A stretch of 64,000 nucleotides of DNA from Gallalistipes aquisgranensis (GTDB lineage Bacteria; Bacteroidota; Bacteroidia; Bacteroidales; Rikenellaceae): positions 1-64,000 of the forward strand of contig NZ_JADCJY010000001.1 in assembly GCF_014982715.1 (NCBI RefSeq), written 5' to 3'. The translations under genes and the position numbers were made by a program. How positions within the stretch are numbered: the first letter of the stretch is position 1; the number at the start of each line of letters is the position of its first letter. This document shows, one piece after another, positions 46,178 through 55,463 of this stretch. A model generated the notes under the pieces. The model saw nothing but the letters and a program-made list of their open reading frames with translations, did no database searches and was not told the origin of the DNA.

Positions 46178-47167
46178 ATGGACATTGTATTAAGCGGCAT
46201 ACGTTCTACCGGACAACTTCATCTGGGGAACTATTTCGGTTCCCTGCGGAATTTCGTCAAGATGCAGCACGATGCGCGCTGCTTCTTCTTCATTGCCGAC
46301 TACCACTCTCTTACGACGCATCCCGACCCGAAAATGTTGCACGGGAACGTGAAAAACGTGCTGACGGAGTATCTGGCCGCCGGCCTCGATCCCGAGGTGG
46401 CCACGATCTACGTGCAGAGCGACGTGCCCCAGATCGCGGAACTGTCGCTGCTGCTGAGCATGCACGCCTATGTGGGTGAACTGGAACGGACCGCTTCGTT
46501 CAAGGAGAAAATCCGCAAGCATCCGGACAATATCAATGCCGGCCTGCTCAACTATCCCGTGCTGATGGCGGCCGATATTCTGATCCACCGTGCCACACGG
46601 GTGCCGGTGGGCAAGGACCAGGAGCAGCATCTGGAGATGACGCGCCGCTTCGCCCGACGTTTCAACCAGATGTACGGTGTGGAATACTTCCCCGAGAGCA
46701 TGCCCTACAACTTCGGGCAGGAGCTGGTGAAGATTCCCGGGCTGGACGGTTCGGGAAAGATGGGCAAGAGCGAGGGCAACGGCCTCTTCCTGGTGGATTC
46801 GGACGAAGTGATCCGTAAGAAGGTGATGCGGGCCGTGACCGATGCGGGGCCCACGGAGCCGAACACGCCGATGAGCGAGCCTATCGCCAACCTGTTCACC
46901 ATTCTGAAAGCGGTATCTTCGCCCGATACGGTGCAGTATTTCACGGACAAGTACAATGCGTGCGAAATCCGCTACGGCGACCTGAAAAAGCAGCTGGCCG
47001 AAGACATCATCAAGGTGGTGGCTCCGATCCGCGAGAAGATCGACGCGATCAAGGCCGACGACAAATATCTCCACGAGGTGGTGGGCGACGGCGGCCGCCG
47101 GGCCCGCGAGAGTGCTTCGAGGACGTTGGCCGACGTGCGTGAGATCATGGGAATCAAACCCTTCTGA
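46178..47167 (+). CDS. trpS: Tryptophanyl-tRNA synthetase
   Basis: Class I synthetase of 329 residues. The HIGH-like site is GQLHLGNYFGSL (about 12-23), the KMSKS-like site is GKMGKSEGN and the middle contains DYHSLTTH. The ATG at 46178 gives the standard N terminus MDIVLSGIRSTGQLHLG. It is followed by the ClC gene after 26 bases. Confidence 0.96.
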   Translation: MDIVLSGIRSTGQLHLGNYFGSLRNFVKMQHDARCFFFIADYHSLTTHPDPKMLHGNVKNVLTEYLAAGLDPEVATIYVQSDVPQIAELSLLLSMHAYVGELERTASFKEKIRKHPDNINAGLLNYPVLMAADILIHRATRVPVGKDQEQHLEMTRRFARRFNQMYGVEYFPESMPYNFGQELVKIPGLDGSGKMGKSEGNGLFLVDSDEVIRKKVMRAVTDAGPTEPNTPMSEPIANLFTILKAVSSPDTVQYFTDKYNACEIRYGDLKKQLAEDIIKVVAPIREKIDAIKADDKYLHEVVGDGGRRARESASRTLADVREIMGIKPF

Positions 47168-47193
47168 GAGGGGCTTCCCCGTCATTCCCGGCC

Positions 47194-48969
47194 ATGAAGT
47201 TCCTCGAGACGTTATACCGCTATCTGCTGGTGTTGACCAAACGCCTCTCCAACCGGCAGCTGATGCTGTTGCTGGGGGCGGTCGTCGGTTTGCTGGCGGG
47301 TTTCGGTACCTACGTTTTCGAGATGCTGCTCTACTGGATCAAACAGGGGCTGGTGAGCTGGTTTCCGGTGGAGAGCGCCAGTTTCCTTTTCCTGATCTAT
47401 CCCGTGATCGGTATCATTCTGGCTTCTCTTTTCGTCAAGTACGTCGTCAAGGACAATATCTCGGAGGGGGTGACACGGGTGCTCTACGCCATGTCGAAAA
47501 AGGGGTCGCGCATCAGACCGCACAACTGTTACACCTCGATCATCGGCGGAGCCACGACCATCGGTTTCGGAGGTTCCGTGGGGCCCGAGGCGCCGATCGT
47601 GCTGACGGGGGCCGCCATCGGCTCCAACGTGGCCTCGTTCATGCGGATGAACTACCGCAATACCACGCTCCTCCTGGGCTGCGGGGCTGCCGGGGCGCTT
47701 TCGGCCATCTTCAAGGCACCGATTTCGGGCGTGGTCTTCGTGCTGGAGATTCTGATGCTGGACATTACCGCCGGGTCGATCATCCCGCTTATCATCTCGG
47801 CCGTGACGGCCACGTCGCTGGTCTTTTTCCTGAACGGGTTCGACCCGATCCTGGCCGTGGACGTCAACCATACCTTCGCCTTGAAGAACCTGCCCATGTA
47901 TGTGGCGCTGGGGGTGGTGTGCGGATTGCTTTCCTACTATTTCAAGGCGGTCAACGCCCGGGTAGGCGCCTTTTTCGGGCGTATCTCCTCTCCGTACAGG
48001 AAGTGGCTGGTGGGCGGCGTGATCCTGGGCGTGCTGATTTTCGTCTTTCCTCCGCTCTACGGCGAAGGATACGAGGCGTTCACCGACCTGATGCACGGGA
48101 ATACGGAGACCCTGTTCAATAACTCTCTTTTCTACCGGTTCCGCGATGTGCCGTGGGTGGTGATCCTCTACCTGCTGGCAATCCTCTTTTTCAAGGTGAT
48201 CGCCATGGCGGCCACCAATGCCGCGGGAGGCGTGGGCGGAACCTTCGCCCCCTCGCTGTTCGTGGGAGCGTTCGCCGGCGGGGCGATGGCATATATCTGC
48301 AATTCGATGCTGGGCATGGACCTGCCGCTCGTCTCCTTCACGCTGGTGGGCATGGCGGGCGTCATGTCGGGTGTGATGAATGCCCCGCTCACTTCGATCT
48401 TCCTGATCGCCGAACTGTCGAACGGTTACGGTATCTTCGTGCCGCTGATGCTGGCCTCGTCGATCTCCTTCGCTATCGGCTACTATTTCGATCCTTATTC
48501 GATCTATACCAAGAAGCTGCACCAGCAGGGAGAGCTGCTCACCCACAACAAGGACCGTTCGGTGATGGTCTTCCTCAATCTGCAGAAGCTGATGGAGACG
48601 GATTTCTATCCGATCGGCGAACGGACCACGCTGGGCGACCTGGTGAAACTGATCTCCAGTGTGCGGCGCAACATTTTCCCTGTGGTTTCGGACGACGGGA
48701 CGCTGAAAGGGGTGGTCCAGCTGGACGACCTGCGGGCCGACATGTTCAACAGTGACAAATACGGTCTGCCCGTGACGCACTACATGATTCCGCCGCCCGA
48801 CACCATTCTGCCCAATGAGCAGGTGCTGGCCGTGCTGGACCGGTTCGAGGAGAGCAAGGCGTGGATGCTGCCCGTGGTGGACAAGAACGGGAAATACCTG
48901 GGCTTTATCTCCAAGTCGCGCATTCTGGCGGCTTACCGCGAACAACTCGTGGCCATCAGCGAGGAGTGA
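47194..48969 (+). CDS. ClC-family chloride channel/transporter with CBS domains
   Basis: 591-residue membrane protein. The N-terminal 420 residues form the ClC core, with selectivity motifs GFGGSVGPEAPIV (gating Glu in GPEAP) and AGGVGGTFAPSLFVGA. The C-terminal 130 residues hold two CBS motifs, about 455-510 (KLISSVRRNIFPVVSDDGTLKGVV) and 525-580 (AWMLPVVDKNGKYLGFIS). CBS domains usually bind adenine nucleotides and regulate transport. The position behind trpS appears incidental. Confidence 0.94.
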   Translation: MKFLETLYRYLLVLTKRLSNRQLMLLLGAVVGLLAGFGTYVFEMLLYWIKQGLVSWFPVESASFLFLIYPVIGIILASLFVKYVVKDNISEGVTRVLYAMSKKGSRIRPHNCYTSIIGGATTIGFGGSVGPEAPIVLTGAAIGSNVASFMRMNYRNTTLLLGCGAAGALSAIFKAPISGVVFVLEILMLDITAGSIIPLIISAVTATSLVFFLNGFDPILAVDVNHTFALKNLPMYVALGVVCGLLSYYFKAVNARVGAFFGRISSPYRKWLVGGVILGVLIFVFPPLYGEGYEAFTDLMHGNTETLFNNSLFYRFRDVPWVVILYLLAILFFKVIAMAATNAAGGVGGTFAPSLFVGAFAGGAMAYICNSMLGMDLPLVSFTLVGMAGVMSGVMNAPLTSIFLIAELSNGYGIFVPLMLASSISFAIGYYFDPYSIYTKKLHQQGELLTHNKDRSVMVFLNLQKLMETDFYPIGERTTLGDLVKLISSVRRNIFPVVSDDGTLKGVVQLDDLRADMFNSDKYGLPVTHYMIPPPDTILPNEQVLAVLDRFEESKAWMLPVVDKNGKYLGFISKSRILAAYREQLVAISEE

Positions 48970-49018
48970 CTCCCGCTTTTGCGTTGAAATGCGATAAAAT
49001 AGCGCCTCGGGGTCTTGG

Positions 49019-49041
49019 GATTATAAACGGAATTTATAATC
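49019..49041 (+). promoter_or_regulatory. Palindrome in oxyR promoter region
   Basis: GATTATAAA (49019-49027) and TTTATAATC (49033-49041) form a perfect 9-base inverted repeat with a 5-base centre; a third TTATAA lies at 49053-49058. It ends just at the CTTTG that resembles a -7 element and lies 28 bases before the oxyR ATG. Confidence 0.6.
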
Positions 49042-49068
49042 TTTGTACTCCGTTATAAGATTCCTACC

Positions 49069-49968
49069 ATGACTATCGTCCAGCTCGAATACCTGTTGGC
49101 CGTGGCCAATTGCGGCAGTTTTTCGGTGGCGTCCGAACGTTGTTTCGTCACGCAGCCCTCGCTGAGCATGCAGATCAAGAACCTGGAGGAGGAGTTGGGC
49201 GTGATCCTGCTCGACCGTTCCAAGAAGCCCGTGATCCCTACCGAGGCGGGACTCGTGGTGATCCGCAATGCACGCGAGACGCTCAAGGCCTATAACTATA
49301 TCAAGGAGTCGGTGAGCGAACTCAAGGGGGAGGTGGCAGGAACCATGCGGCTGGGGGTGATTCCGACCGTAGCGCCTTACCTGCTTCACCGGTTCATTCC
49401 GGGTTTCGTGAAACGGTATCCGAAGGTGGAGCTCGAAATCCGGGAGATGGTGACCTCCGACATCGTTGCGGCCCTGAACCGAGACATGCTCGATGCGGCC
49501 CTTCTGGCCGGGGGAACCTGCCCGGACGGGATCGTCGAACAGGAGTTGTTCGACGACCGTTTCTATGCCTACGTTTCGCCCTCGAACCGCCTGTTCGAGC
49601 GCAGCAATATCCGCATCGAGGACATCGACCAGAAGGAACTGCTGCTGCTTGCGGAAGGACACTGCCTGCGCGACCAGATCGTGGAGTTGTGTCAGGCCCG
49701 CCGGAGCGTACGCACCTCTTGTCTGTTCGAGTGCGGTTCGCTCGATACACTGATGCGGATCGTCGACAACACATCGGCGATGACGATCATTCCCGAGATG
49801 GCGACGCAGTTCATTCCCGCCGAGCGCCGCTGCCAGCTCAAGACGTTGGCCAAAGGTGCCGCCTCGCGGAAGATAGCGATCGCCGTGCGTCGGACCTACG
49901 TCAAGGGATCGCTGGTCAATGCCCTGAAAGGTTCGATTTTGAATGCCGTGGGTGTGGCGGCCGGCTGA
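49069..49968 (+). CDS. oxyR: Hydrogen-peroxide-sensing regulator OxyR (LysR family)
   Basis: 299-residue LysR-type regulator. N-terminal helix-turn-helix: FSVASERCFVTQPSLSMQIKNLEEELGV. The sensing loop reads AEGHCLRDQIVELC with Cys199 and Cys208, the same spacing and numbering as the redox pair of E. coli OxyR, so peroxide sensing by a disulfide switch is well supported. A perfect palindrome just upstream is a candidate autoregulatory site. No catalase or ahpC gene is adjacent. Confidence 0.94.
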   Translation: MTIVQLEYLLAVANCGSFSVASERCFVTQPSLSMQIKNLEEELGVILLDRSKKPVIPTEAGLVVIRNARETLKAYNYIKESVSELKGEVAGTMRLGVIPTVAPYLLHRFIPGFVKRYPKVELEIREMVTSDIVAALNRDMLDAALLAGGTCPDGIVEQELFDDRFYAYVSPSNRLFERSNIRIEDIDQKELLLLAEGHCLRDQIVELCQARRSVRTSCLFECGSLDTLMRIVDNTSAMTIIPEMATQFIPAERRCQLKTLAKGAASRKIAIAVRRTYVKGSLVNALKGSILNAVGVAAG

Positions 49969-49995
49969 AAATGTTCCTGTCGCAAAAAGAGCCCG

Positions 49996-52641
49996 CTATT
50001 TCTGCCCGGGTGCCGCGGATTCGCTGAAATCCTCCATCAGCGTGCTGCCCGGTTCGAGCAGCTCCACGGCCCAGAGAGCGCTTAGGGCGGCATATTTGGC
50101 GGCTCCGATCGCCTCTCCGTGTACGGGACGGGGCATGTTTTTCGAAAGGTTCTCCATCGAATGGACGTATGTGGGCGATGCGAAGCTCCAGACGTATTTC
50201 AGCAGTACGGCCCGCATTGCGGCGTCGCTGCCGAACAGTTCCGCACAGTAGAGCAGCGGAAGCGCCTTCAGCGTGGCCCGGCCTCCCATGTCGTACATAT
50301 CCAGTTCCCGGCCGCGGTAGAGCCCGGAGAGGAATGTGTCGTGGAGCGTCTCGCGGCAGATTCCTTTCAGTTCCCGGTCCTGCGTGTCGAGGTATATCCA
50401 GCACAGTGCTTCGGCCTGGAAGTAGCTGACGGCCGAGAAGCGTCCCCGGGCATAGAATTCGGCGTTGCGGTCGGCTATGCGGCGGAACTCTTTCCGTTCG
50501 CTGCCTCCGGCACTCCTGGCGAGCGTGATCTGGGCGCCGAGAATATCCGAAAGCACCCAGGACGGACCGGTCAGACGCTCTTTCCTCCCTGCGGGTCCCA
50601 GTCCGTAGAAACCGGGGCGTGCCTCCCCTTTGGCGAACTCTCCGGGGTTTTCGTGACGGAGCCGCTCCGAACGGGCGCTGTCGATGTAGTAGGTCTCCGC
50701 CCAGTGGCCGAATTTCGTCAGGGATGAAAGCCATTTCCCGCGTAATGCGGCGTCGTTCACGTAGCGGAGCGATTGTCCGATCGAAATGGCCATCTGTCCG
50801 CAGTCGGCTACGTTGTATATCCGGGCGTGTTCTCCGTATCCCATGGGCCAGGCACCGGAAGGAAGCTGACGGTCGGCCAGCATGTCGAAAAAGCGTTCGC
50901 CGCAGCGGCGTATTTCCTCCGGAGAGACGGTTTCCCACAAATCGGCATTGCATTTCATGCGGCCGGGGTCCCGGTTCAGCAGGTCGGAGTAGGCGAACAT
51001 GGCCCGCACGCCGTAGGCATCGCCGAAAAAGTGGTTGCTGATACGCCCGTCGGGGTAGAGCCGCTGGGTGCGGACCATGTGGCGGAGAGCCGTGATCAGG
51101 GCGCGTTCCGTGTCGGCCGTGTCGCCCACCGTGTCGCGGCCCTGCGGTGTGGAGCAGACGATCTTCCATTCGAAACGCTTCATCGGAAAATTTTCCGGCA
51201 CCTCGGGCAGTTCGATACGGTACTGCCGGCAGCCGTAGGGTGTCAGTTTCACCTTCGTTTCGCTGCGCAGGATGCCTCCGAGGTCGGCCGAAAGGGTCGC
51301 TTCGGTTTCCCGTCCCAGCGGATTGACGATTTCCGTCAGGAGGACGGGACGTACCCGGCCCTCCTGTTCGAATTCGGTCGTGTTGATGGAGAAGCCCGCG
51401 ATCCGGGGTGTCTCCGTGATTTTGCGCAGAACCGGCGCGACGATTTCCGCCGCCTCCGGACGGCCGCTTCCGAGCCCGACGAGGGTTATCGAACCGCCGG
51501 CGTAGCGCCCCCGTCCGTATTGAACGAATTCGCCCGCACTGCGTCCTTTCCCGTCGGTCAGGAAAGTCACGGTCCGCATCATGCGTGTCTGTTTGTCGCG
51601 CACCGATTTCTTGTGGTCCGATCCCGTCGCACTCCCCGGGTGTTCGTAATACAGGGGCGGAACGAGGGTGGCGGAGGTCGTCGTGGATATTCGTCCGGAA
51701 AAATAGCGGCCCGTGCTCCGGATGGCGGCATCCCGGACGTACTCTCCCCCGAAGAACGGATCGACGATCCAGGTCGGTGCCGTGATTCCGATCTGTTCGA
51801 AGGGGAGACGGAGCTGTTTCAGCCGGGAGGAGGGCGTGTACTCTCCCGTACTGCGTGCCGTCCGCAGGGCGGCGACGTCGAAACTCATGGCCTTTTCCCT
51901 CCAGACGGCCATGGTATTCATCCCCATGCGCAGCACGGCGGCCTGCGAGGGGGCGAGCAACGGATAGGGCGTATCGGGGTCGCTCCAGCCGCCGGGCAGG
52001 AAGTCGGCCAGAGAAACGGCATATCGCTGCCACAATGTGTCGAGGGGAACGAACGTGTACCATATCTTCCCTTTCCGGTCGGTGATTTCGATCGGCAGAA
52101 GGTCCATGTAATGGCTGCCCCGGGCCTCGAATACGAGTGTGTTCTCTCCCGGCGACATGCCCCGGAGCGGAATTTCGAACATGGCGTCGCGCATGCCTCT
52201 CCCGGTCGTTTCGAACCGGATACCCCGTTCTCCTTCGTGTTCGATGAGCGTCACGACCGGAGCGTCGACCGAACCTCCCGGCTTGCTCCGTTCGGGCCGG
52301 ACGACGGCCGGCAGAGTGTCGAATGCGAAGAGCGGCCGGGTCGTTTCGAACCGGGGTTCGTAACGCAGGGCGTCGGCGCCTACCGTTATCAGGTTGCCGC
52401 CCGCCCGGAGGAACCGGTCGATCGGTATCCGGAAGTCGGCCGGAAGCGGTTCGTCTCCCGAGAGGATCAGTACGCGGCTCGTACGGATGTCGATGTCTCC
52501 GGCATCGGCGACGCTTTTTATCTCGAACGAGGAGGACAGCCGCCGGAGAAAGGCGCGGTCGTCGCCTGCGACCAGCACGGGCGCAGCATGCAGAGCGGAG
52601 GCGAGAAAAGCAGACAGGGTGAGAAACAGGAATCGTTGCAT
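49996..52641 (-). CDS. Large secreted protein of unknown function, possible alpha/alpha-toroid enzyme
   Basis: 881 residues with a signal peptide (about 1-19, FLTLSAFLASALHAA). The N-terminal part (about 20-110) looks like a Rossmann/ThuA-type fold (VLVAGDDRAF, ILSGDEPLPAD). Beta-rich jelly-roll-like segments follow (NTLVFEARGSHYMDLLPIEI). The C-terminal 370 residues are helical, with Trp/Gly/Tyr-rich loops such as GAWPMGYGEHARIYNVADCGQMAISIG, reminiscent of alpha/alpha-toroid glycosidases and lyases. I recognise no family with certainty. The ATG at 52641 is chosen because it begins the signal peptide; the longer frame to 52848 overlaps the regulator gene. It lies downstream of a XylR-like regulator. 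Confidence 0.8.
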   Translation of the reverse strand: MQRFLFLTLSAFLASALHAAPVLVAGDDRAFLRRLSSSFEIKSVADAGDIDIRTSRVLILSGDEPLPADFRIPIDRFLRAGGNLITVGADALRYEPRFETTRPLFAFDTLPAVVRPERSKPGGSVDAPVVTLIEHEGERGIRFETTGRGMRDAMFEIPLRGMSPGENTLVFEARGSHYMDLLPIEITDRKGKIWYTFVPLDTLWQRYAVSLADFLPGGWSDPDTPYPLLAPSQAAVLRMGMNTMAVWREKAMSFDVAALRTARSTGEYTPSSRLKQLRLPFEQIGITAPTWIVDPFFGGEYVRDAAIRSTGRYFSGRISTTTSATLVPPLYYEHPGSATGSDHKKSVRDKQTRMMRTVTFLTDGKGRSAGEFVQYGRGRYAGGSITLVGLGSGRPEAAEIVAPVLRKITETPRIAGFSINTTEFEQEGRVRPVLLTEIVNPLGRETEATLSADLGGILRSETKVKLTPYGCRQYRIELPEVPENFPMKRFEWKIVCSTPQGRDTVGDTADTERALITALRHMVRTQRLYPDGRISNHFFGDAYGVRAMFAYSDLLNRDPGRMKCNADLWETVSPEEIRRCGERFFDMLADRQLPSGAWPMGYGEHARIYNVADCGQMAISIGQSLRYVNDAALRGKWLSSLTKFGHWAETYYIDSARSERLRHENPGEFAKGEARPGFYGLGPAGRKERLTGPSWVLSDILGAQITLARSAGGSERKEFRRIADRNAEFYARGRFSAVSYFQAEALCWIYLDTQDRELKGICRETLHDTFLSGLYRGRELDMYDMGGRATLKALPLLYCAELFGSDAAMRAVLLKYVWSFASPTYVHSMENLSKNMPRPVHGEAIGAAKYAALSALWAVELLEPGSTLMEDFSESAAPGQK

Positions 52642-52735
52642 GGATTTTCGTTTTGCGGGACCGGCGGGTTCCGGCCGGACCGAGTTTTGCGATGGGGGGG
52701 CCGGAACCGTGCGGGGACAGCTCCCGGTGAGAGAA

Positions 52736-53920
52736 TCAGAGGGTTCCGCTGTTGGTGTCGTCCAGCGCGTGGAAATACTTTTTGCGGTATTGGGACGGTG
52801 TGATTCCCTTGTAACGTATGAATACCCGCGAGACATTCTTGTAGTCATCGAAACCGCACGAAGCGGCGATACTCTCCACCGACCTGTTGGTGGTGATCAG
52901 CTCTCCGGCGAACCGTTCGATCCGGGTCTTTTGCAGAAACTGGTAGATCGACATACCCGTGTTCGCCCGGAACCGTTTTTCGAAGACCCGTCTCGACAGC
53001 GGAACGAGTTCCAGCAGGTCCGATACCGTGATATGACTGGCGTAATGAGCCTCGATGTACTCCACTGTTTTCATGATGTACTTGTCCTCGATCACGTAAG
53101 CCTGGGTCGACTGGCGGGTGAGTACCTGCACGGGACTGACCATGATGTCGAACGGGGTCTTCACCTTTTTGTTGATCAGGTCGTGCAGGACTTTCGCCGC
53201 CACGTACCCTCCGTTTTCGGCGTCGATCACGATCGAGGAGAGGGGCGGATTGGAGATGTTGCAGAGCAGTTCGTCGTTGTCCACGCCGAGGATCGCCACG
53301 TCGCCGGGAACCGGCAGGTCGTACATCCGGCAGGTTTCGGAGATTTGCAGGGCAAAGTAGTCGTCGCAGGTGAATACGGCCACCGGTTTGGGCAGCGACT
53401 TGAGCCAGGCGCCCAGAACTTCCGGATTGTAGATCCACTGTGTGCGCGAGTAGGAGGGTTCGAAGAAGGTGAGCAGCTCGAAGCCGTTCTCTTTCAGACG
53501 CTCTTCGAAGCCCATACCCCTCTCCCGCGACCAGATCGTGTCGTGAGTGCCGTAGTAGGCGAAATGGGTGTATCCCTTCCGGATGAAAAACTCCGCGGCG
53601 AGGCGGCCCGTTCCCACGTAGTCGCCCGTCAGGTTGCAGATGCCGGGCATCCGTTCCCGGTAGTTCTGCACGATGATCGGAATGTGCAGCGTGTCCTGCA
53701 GCGAACTGATGTCGATGTCGGAGAGTTGGGCGATGATGGCGTCGGCGTTCCATTTGCGGGCCCACTCCATGATGCCCTTCTCTCCGTGCATGACGCGGTA
53801 GTATAAAGGTATCCGGTGGAACGTCCAGCCTCCCACCTCCTGGGCGTATCGGACGATACCCCGCAGCAGGTTGCGGCTGTAACCGCTCGAGAAGTCGGTG
53901 AGCACCAGAACCTTTATCAT
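52736..53920 (-). CDS. XylR-like AraC-family regulator with periplasmic-binding-type sensor
   Basis: 394 residues. The first 280 form a LacI-type sugar-sensing domain (MIKVLVLTDFSSGYSRNLLRGI, FTCDDYFALQISETC, GVDNDELLCNISNPPLSSI). The last 105 are an AraC double helix-turn-helix (VSDLLELVPLSRRVFEKRFRANTG, SVESIAASCGFDDYKNVSRVFIRYKGITPSQYRKKYF). This architecture is that of E. coli XylR. It likely senses a sugar from the degraded glycan and controls the flanking operons. It is 12 bases after the exported oxidoreductase gene. Confidence 0.92.
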   Translation of the reverse strand: MIKVLVLTDFSSGYSRNLLRGIVRYAQEVGGWTFHRIPLYYRVMHGEKGIMEWARKWNADAIIAQLSDIDISSLQDTLHIPIIVQNYRERMPGICNLTGDYVGTGRLAAEFFIRKGYTHFAYYGTHDTIWSRERGMGFEERLKENGFELLTFFEPSYSRTQWIYNPEVLGAWLKSLPKPVAVFTCDDYFALQISETCRMYDLPVPGDVAILGVDNDELLCNISNPPLSSIVIDAENGGYVAAKVLHDLINKKVKTPFDIMVSPVQVLTRQSTQAYVIEDKYIMKTVEYIEAHYASHITVSDLLELVPLSRRVFEKRFRANTGMSIYQFLQKTRIERFAGELITTNRSVESIAASCGFDDYKNVSRVFIRYKGITPSQYRKKYFHALDDTNSGTL

Positions 53921-53932
53921 GTCGTTGTGAGC

Positions 53933-54940
53933 CTATTTGTATTTTTCGGCGGCCTTCATGGCCTTCTTGTAGTTGGTCTTGAACACCTCTTCCGTCGAAA
54001 CGGGTACTCCGCCTTTGGCCTTGCTGACATTCGACGCCTCCATGAAGGTGAAAATGGCCAGCGTCTCCTTTTCGCTCACCGGAGCGACGCCCGTGTCGAA
54101 GAATTTGATGATCTGTTTCACGAGGGCGTCGTAGGGAACTTTCGAGCCGAGGGGATGCGCACCGCTGGCGGTGAAGGCGAATCCTCCGTAGGCGGGTTTG
54201 CCGGTCACGTTGCCCCGGAACGTTCCGAGACGTCCGTCCTCCCAGCGTCCGACGACGATGTCGGTCTCCGGGGCCGACGTACGGGTCACCTCCACGCAGC
54301 CCGGACCCATTACCGTGAACAGGGCCTCGATGGCATGGATGCCGTACCACGAGAAGTCGGGATGGCTGGGTTCGGGTTTCGAGGGACCGAAGCTGTCCGC
54401 TCCAAGAATCTTGCCAGCCGACCCTGCGGCCAGTGCCTGTGTTTCGGGCGTGTAGCGCAGCGAGGAGGAGGAGAAACATTTCGCATGGTAGTGCCGGGCG
54501 AGTTCGAAGATGGCGATGGCATCCTGGAGCGAGGCGCCGATGGGTTTGTCGATGAAGACGGGTTTGCCGGCCTTGAATACTTTGGCGGCCTGTTCCAGAT
54601 GGATCGTACCGTCGTTGCTCTCCAGCAGGATATAGTCCGACATGGCGATCAGTTCGTCGATCGAATCCACGATCTTGACCCCGTATTTCTGTACGTCTTT
54701 CGTGAAGCGGGGAATACGTTCGTAGCTCGCTTTGATCGTTTTCGAACCATAGGGGTAGGCCGCCACTACCTGATAGGCACCGAAGCCGGGCAGTTCCTCC
54801 GTTTTGCTGTTGATCAGTTTCGTGAAGGCGGGACTGTGCGAAGTGTCGAGACCGATGATGCCGATCTTCTTTACCTGGGCCATCGCTCCTGCGCAGACGA
54901 ACATCGCCGCGAGGAACACCGAAATCAATTTGTTCTTCAT
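53933..54940 (-). CDS. Exported Gfo/Idh/MocA-family protein (Sec-type signal)
   Basis: 335 residues with a Sec-type signal peptide (about 1-21, ending GAMAQ) lacking twin arginines. The Rossmann start is GIIGLDTSH instead of GxGxxG, and the family catalytic segment is IDKPIG. The C-terminal beta sheet includes GIHAIEALFTVMGPG and GGFAFTASGAHPLG. Family members are NAD(P)-dependent sugar dehydrogenases. The altered dinucleotide motif and the export route suggest either cofactor pick-up outside the cytoplasm or loss of redox function. It is first in the minus-strand operon with the XylR-like regulator. Confidence 0.85.
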   Translation of the reverse strand: MKNKLISVFLAAMFVCAGAMAQVKKIGIIGLDTSHSPAFTKLINSKTEELPGFGAYQVVAAYPYGSKTIKASYERIPRFTKDVQKYGVKIVDSIDELIAMSDYILLESNDGTIHLEQAAKVFKAGKPVFIDKPIGASLQDAIAIFELARHYHAKCFSSSSLRYTPETQALAAGSAGKILGADSFGPSKPEPSHPDFSWYGIHAIEALFTVMGPGCVEVTRTSAPETDIVVGRWEDGRLGTFRGNVTGKPAYGGFAFTASGAHPLGSKVPYDALVKQIIKFFDTGVAPVSEKETLAIFTFMEASNVSKAKGGVPVSTEEVFKTNYKKAMKAAEKYK

Positions 54941-54962
54941 GATTTAAGGCTGATTAGAAAGA

Positions 54963-54986
54963 TGGAAAATAGTTTTTCCAAAAGTA
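54963..54986 (-). promoter_or_regulatory. -7 box with overlapping palindrome, exported oxidoreductase operon
   Basis: Minus-strand TACTTTTG (54979-54986) matches the -7 consensus; the inverted repeat TGGAAAA-TAGT-TTTTCCA (54963-54980) overlaps it and could be an operator. No -33 seen. Confidence 0.45.
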
Positions 54987-55356
54987 CTCAGGCTTATTTC
55001 TGTAAATCCCCCATAATGCGAATAATTGTCTTCATAAAGCGTTTAAGTGCATCGGGGGTGGAGGCTTTGCGCAATGAAATTCTTATTCTTCAGAATGCAA
55101 ATATCGGATCGTTACCGATGTCGTAAACGTTCCTCCGGAGAGTGGGGGTACAGTGGTTTGAAAATGTAATATGATATGTTTATGGTTGATAATCTGTGTT
55201 TTGTGTTTTCATGTCGGTGTGTTCGCGCGTTTGAGAAGGGACGGGAATTGCGGAAAAGTATCGTATAAATCCGCTGGTCTTCCTTTTGGGGTGTTAAAAG
55301 ACGTGTTGTGAGGGTATTGATTCGCAAAGTGAGGCAATGCGTATGGGTTGGTTATG

Positions 55357-55364
55357 TACTTTTG
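55357..55364 (+). promoter_or_regulatory. -7 box of second susC operon
   Basis: TACTTTTG matches TAnnTTTG, about 100 bases before the susC ATG. The missing -33 would fit an activator-dependent promoter. Confidence 0.45.
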
Positions 55365-55463
55365 AGCATGGAGGAATGTCTCTCCGCATGAAGAACCTGC
55401 GGCGCTTTCGGGCGACGCTTTAGATACATGATTTTCTGATGCCTAAACTTTAACTTGTTCCGT

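Larger units (their letters stand above)
54941..55463. other. Divergent intergenic region of the second glycan locus
   Basis: 523 AT-rich bases between divergent operons. It holds the promoter and palindrome at 54963-54986 and a plus-strand -7 box TACTTTTG at 55357-55364 before susC, without a matching -33. Nothing coding was found. This is the likely control region for the XylR-like regulator. Confidence 0.6.
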
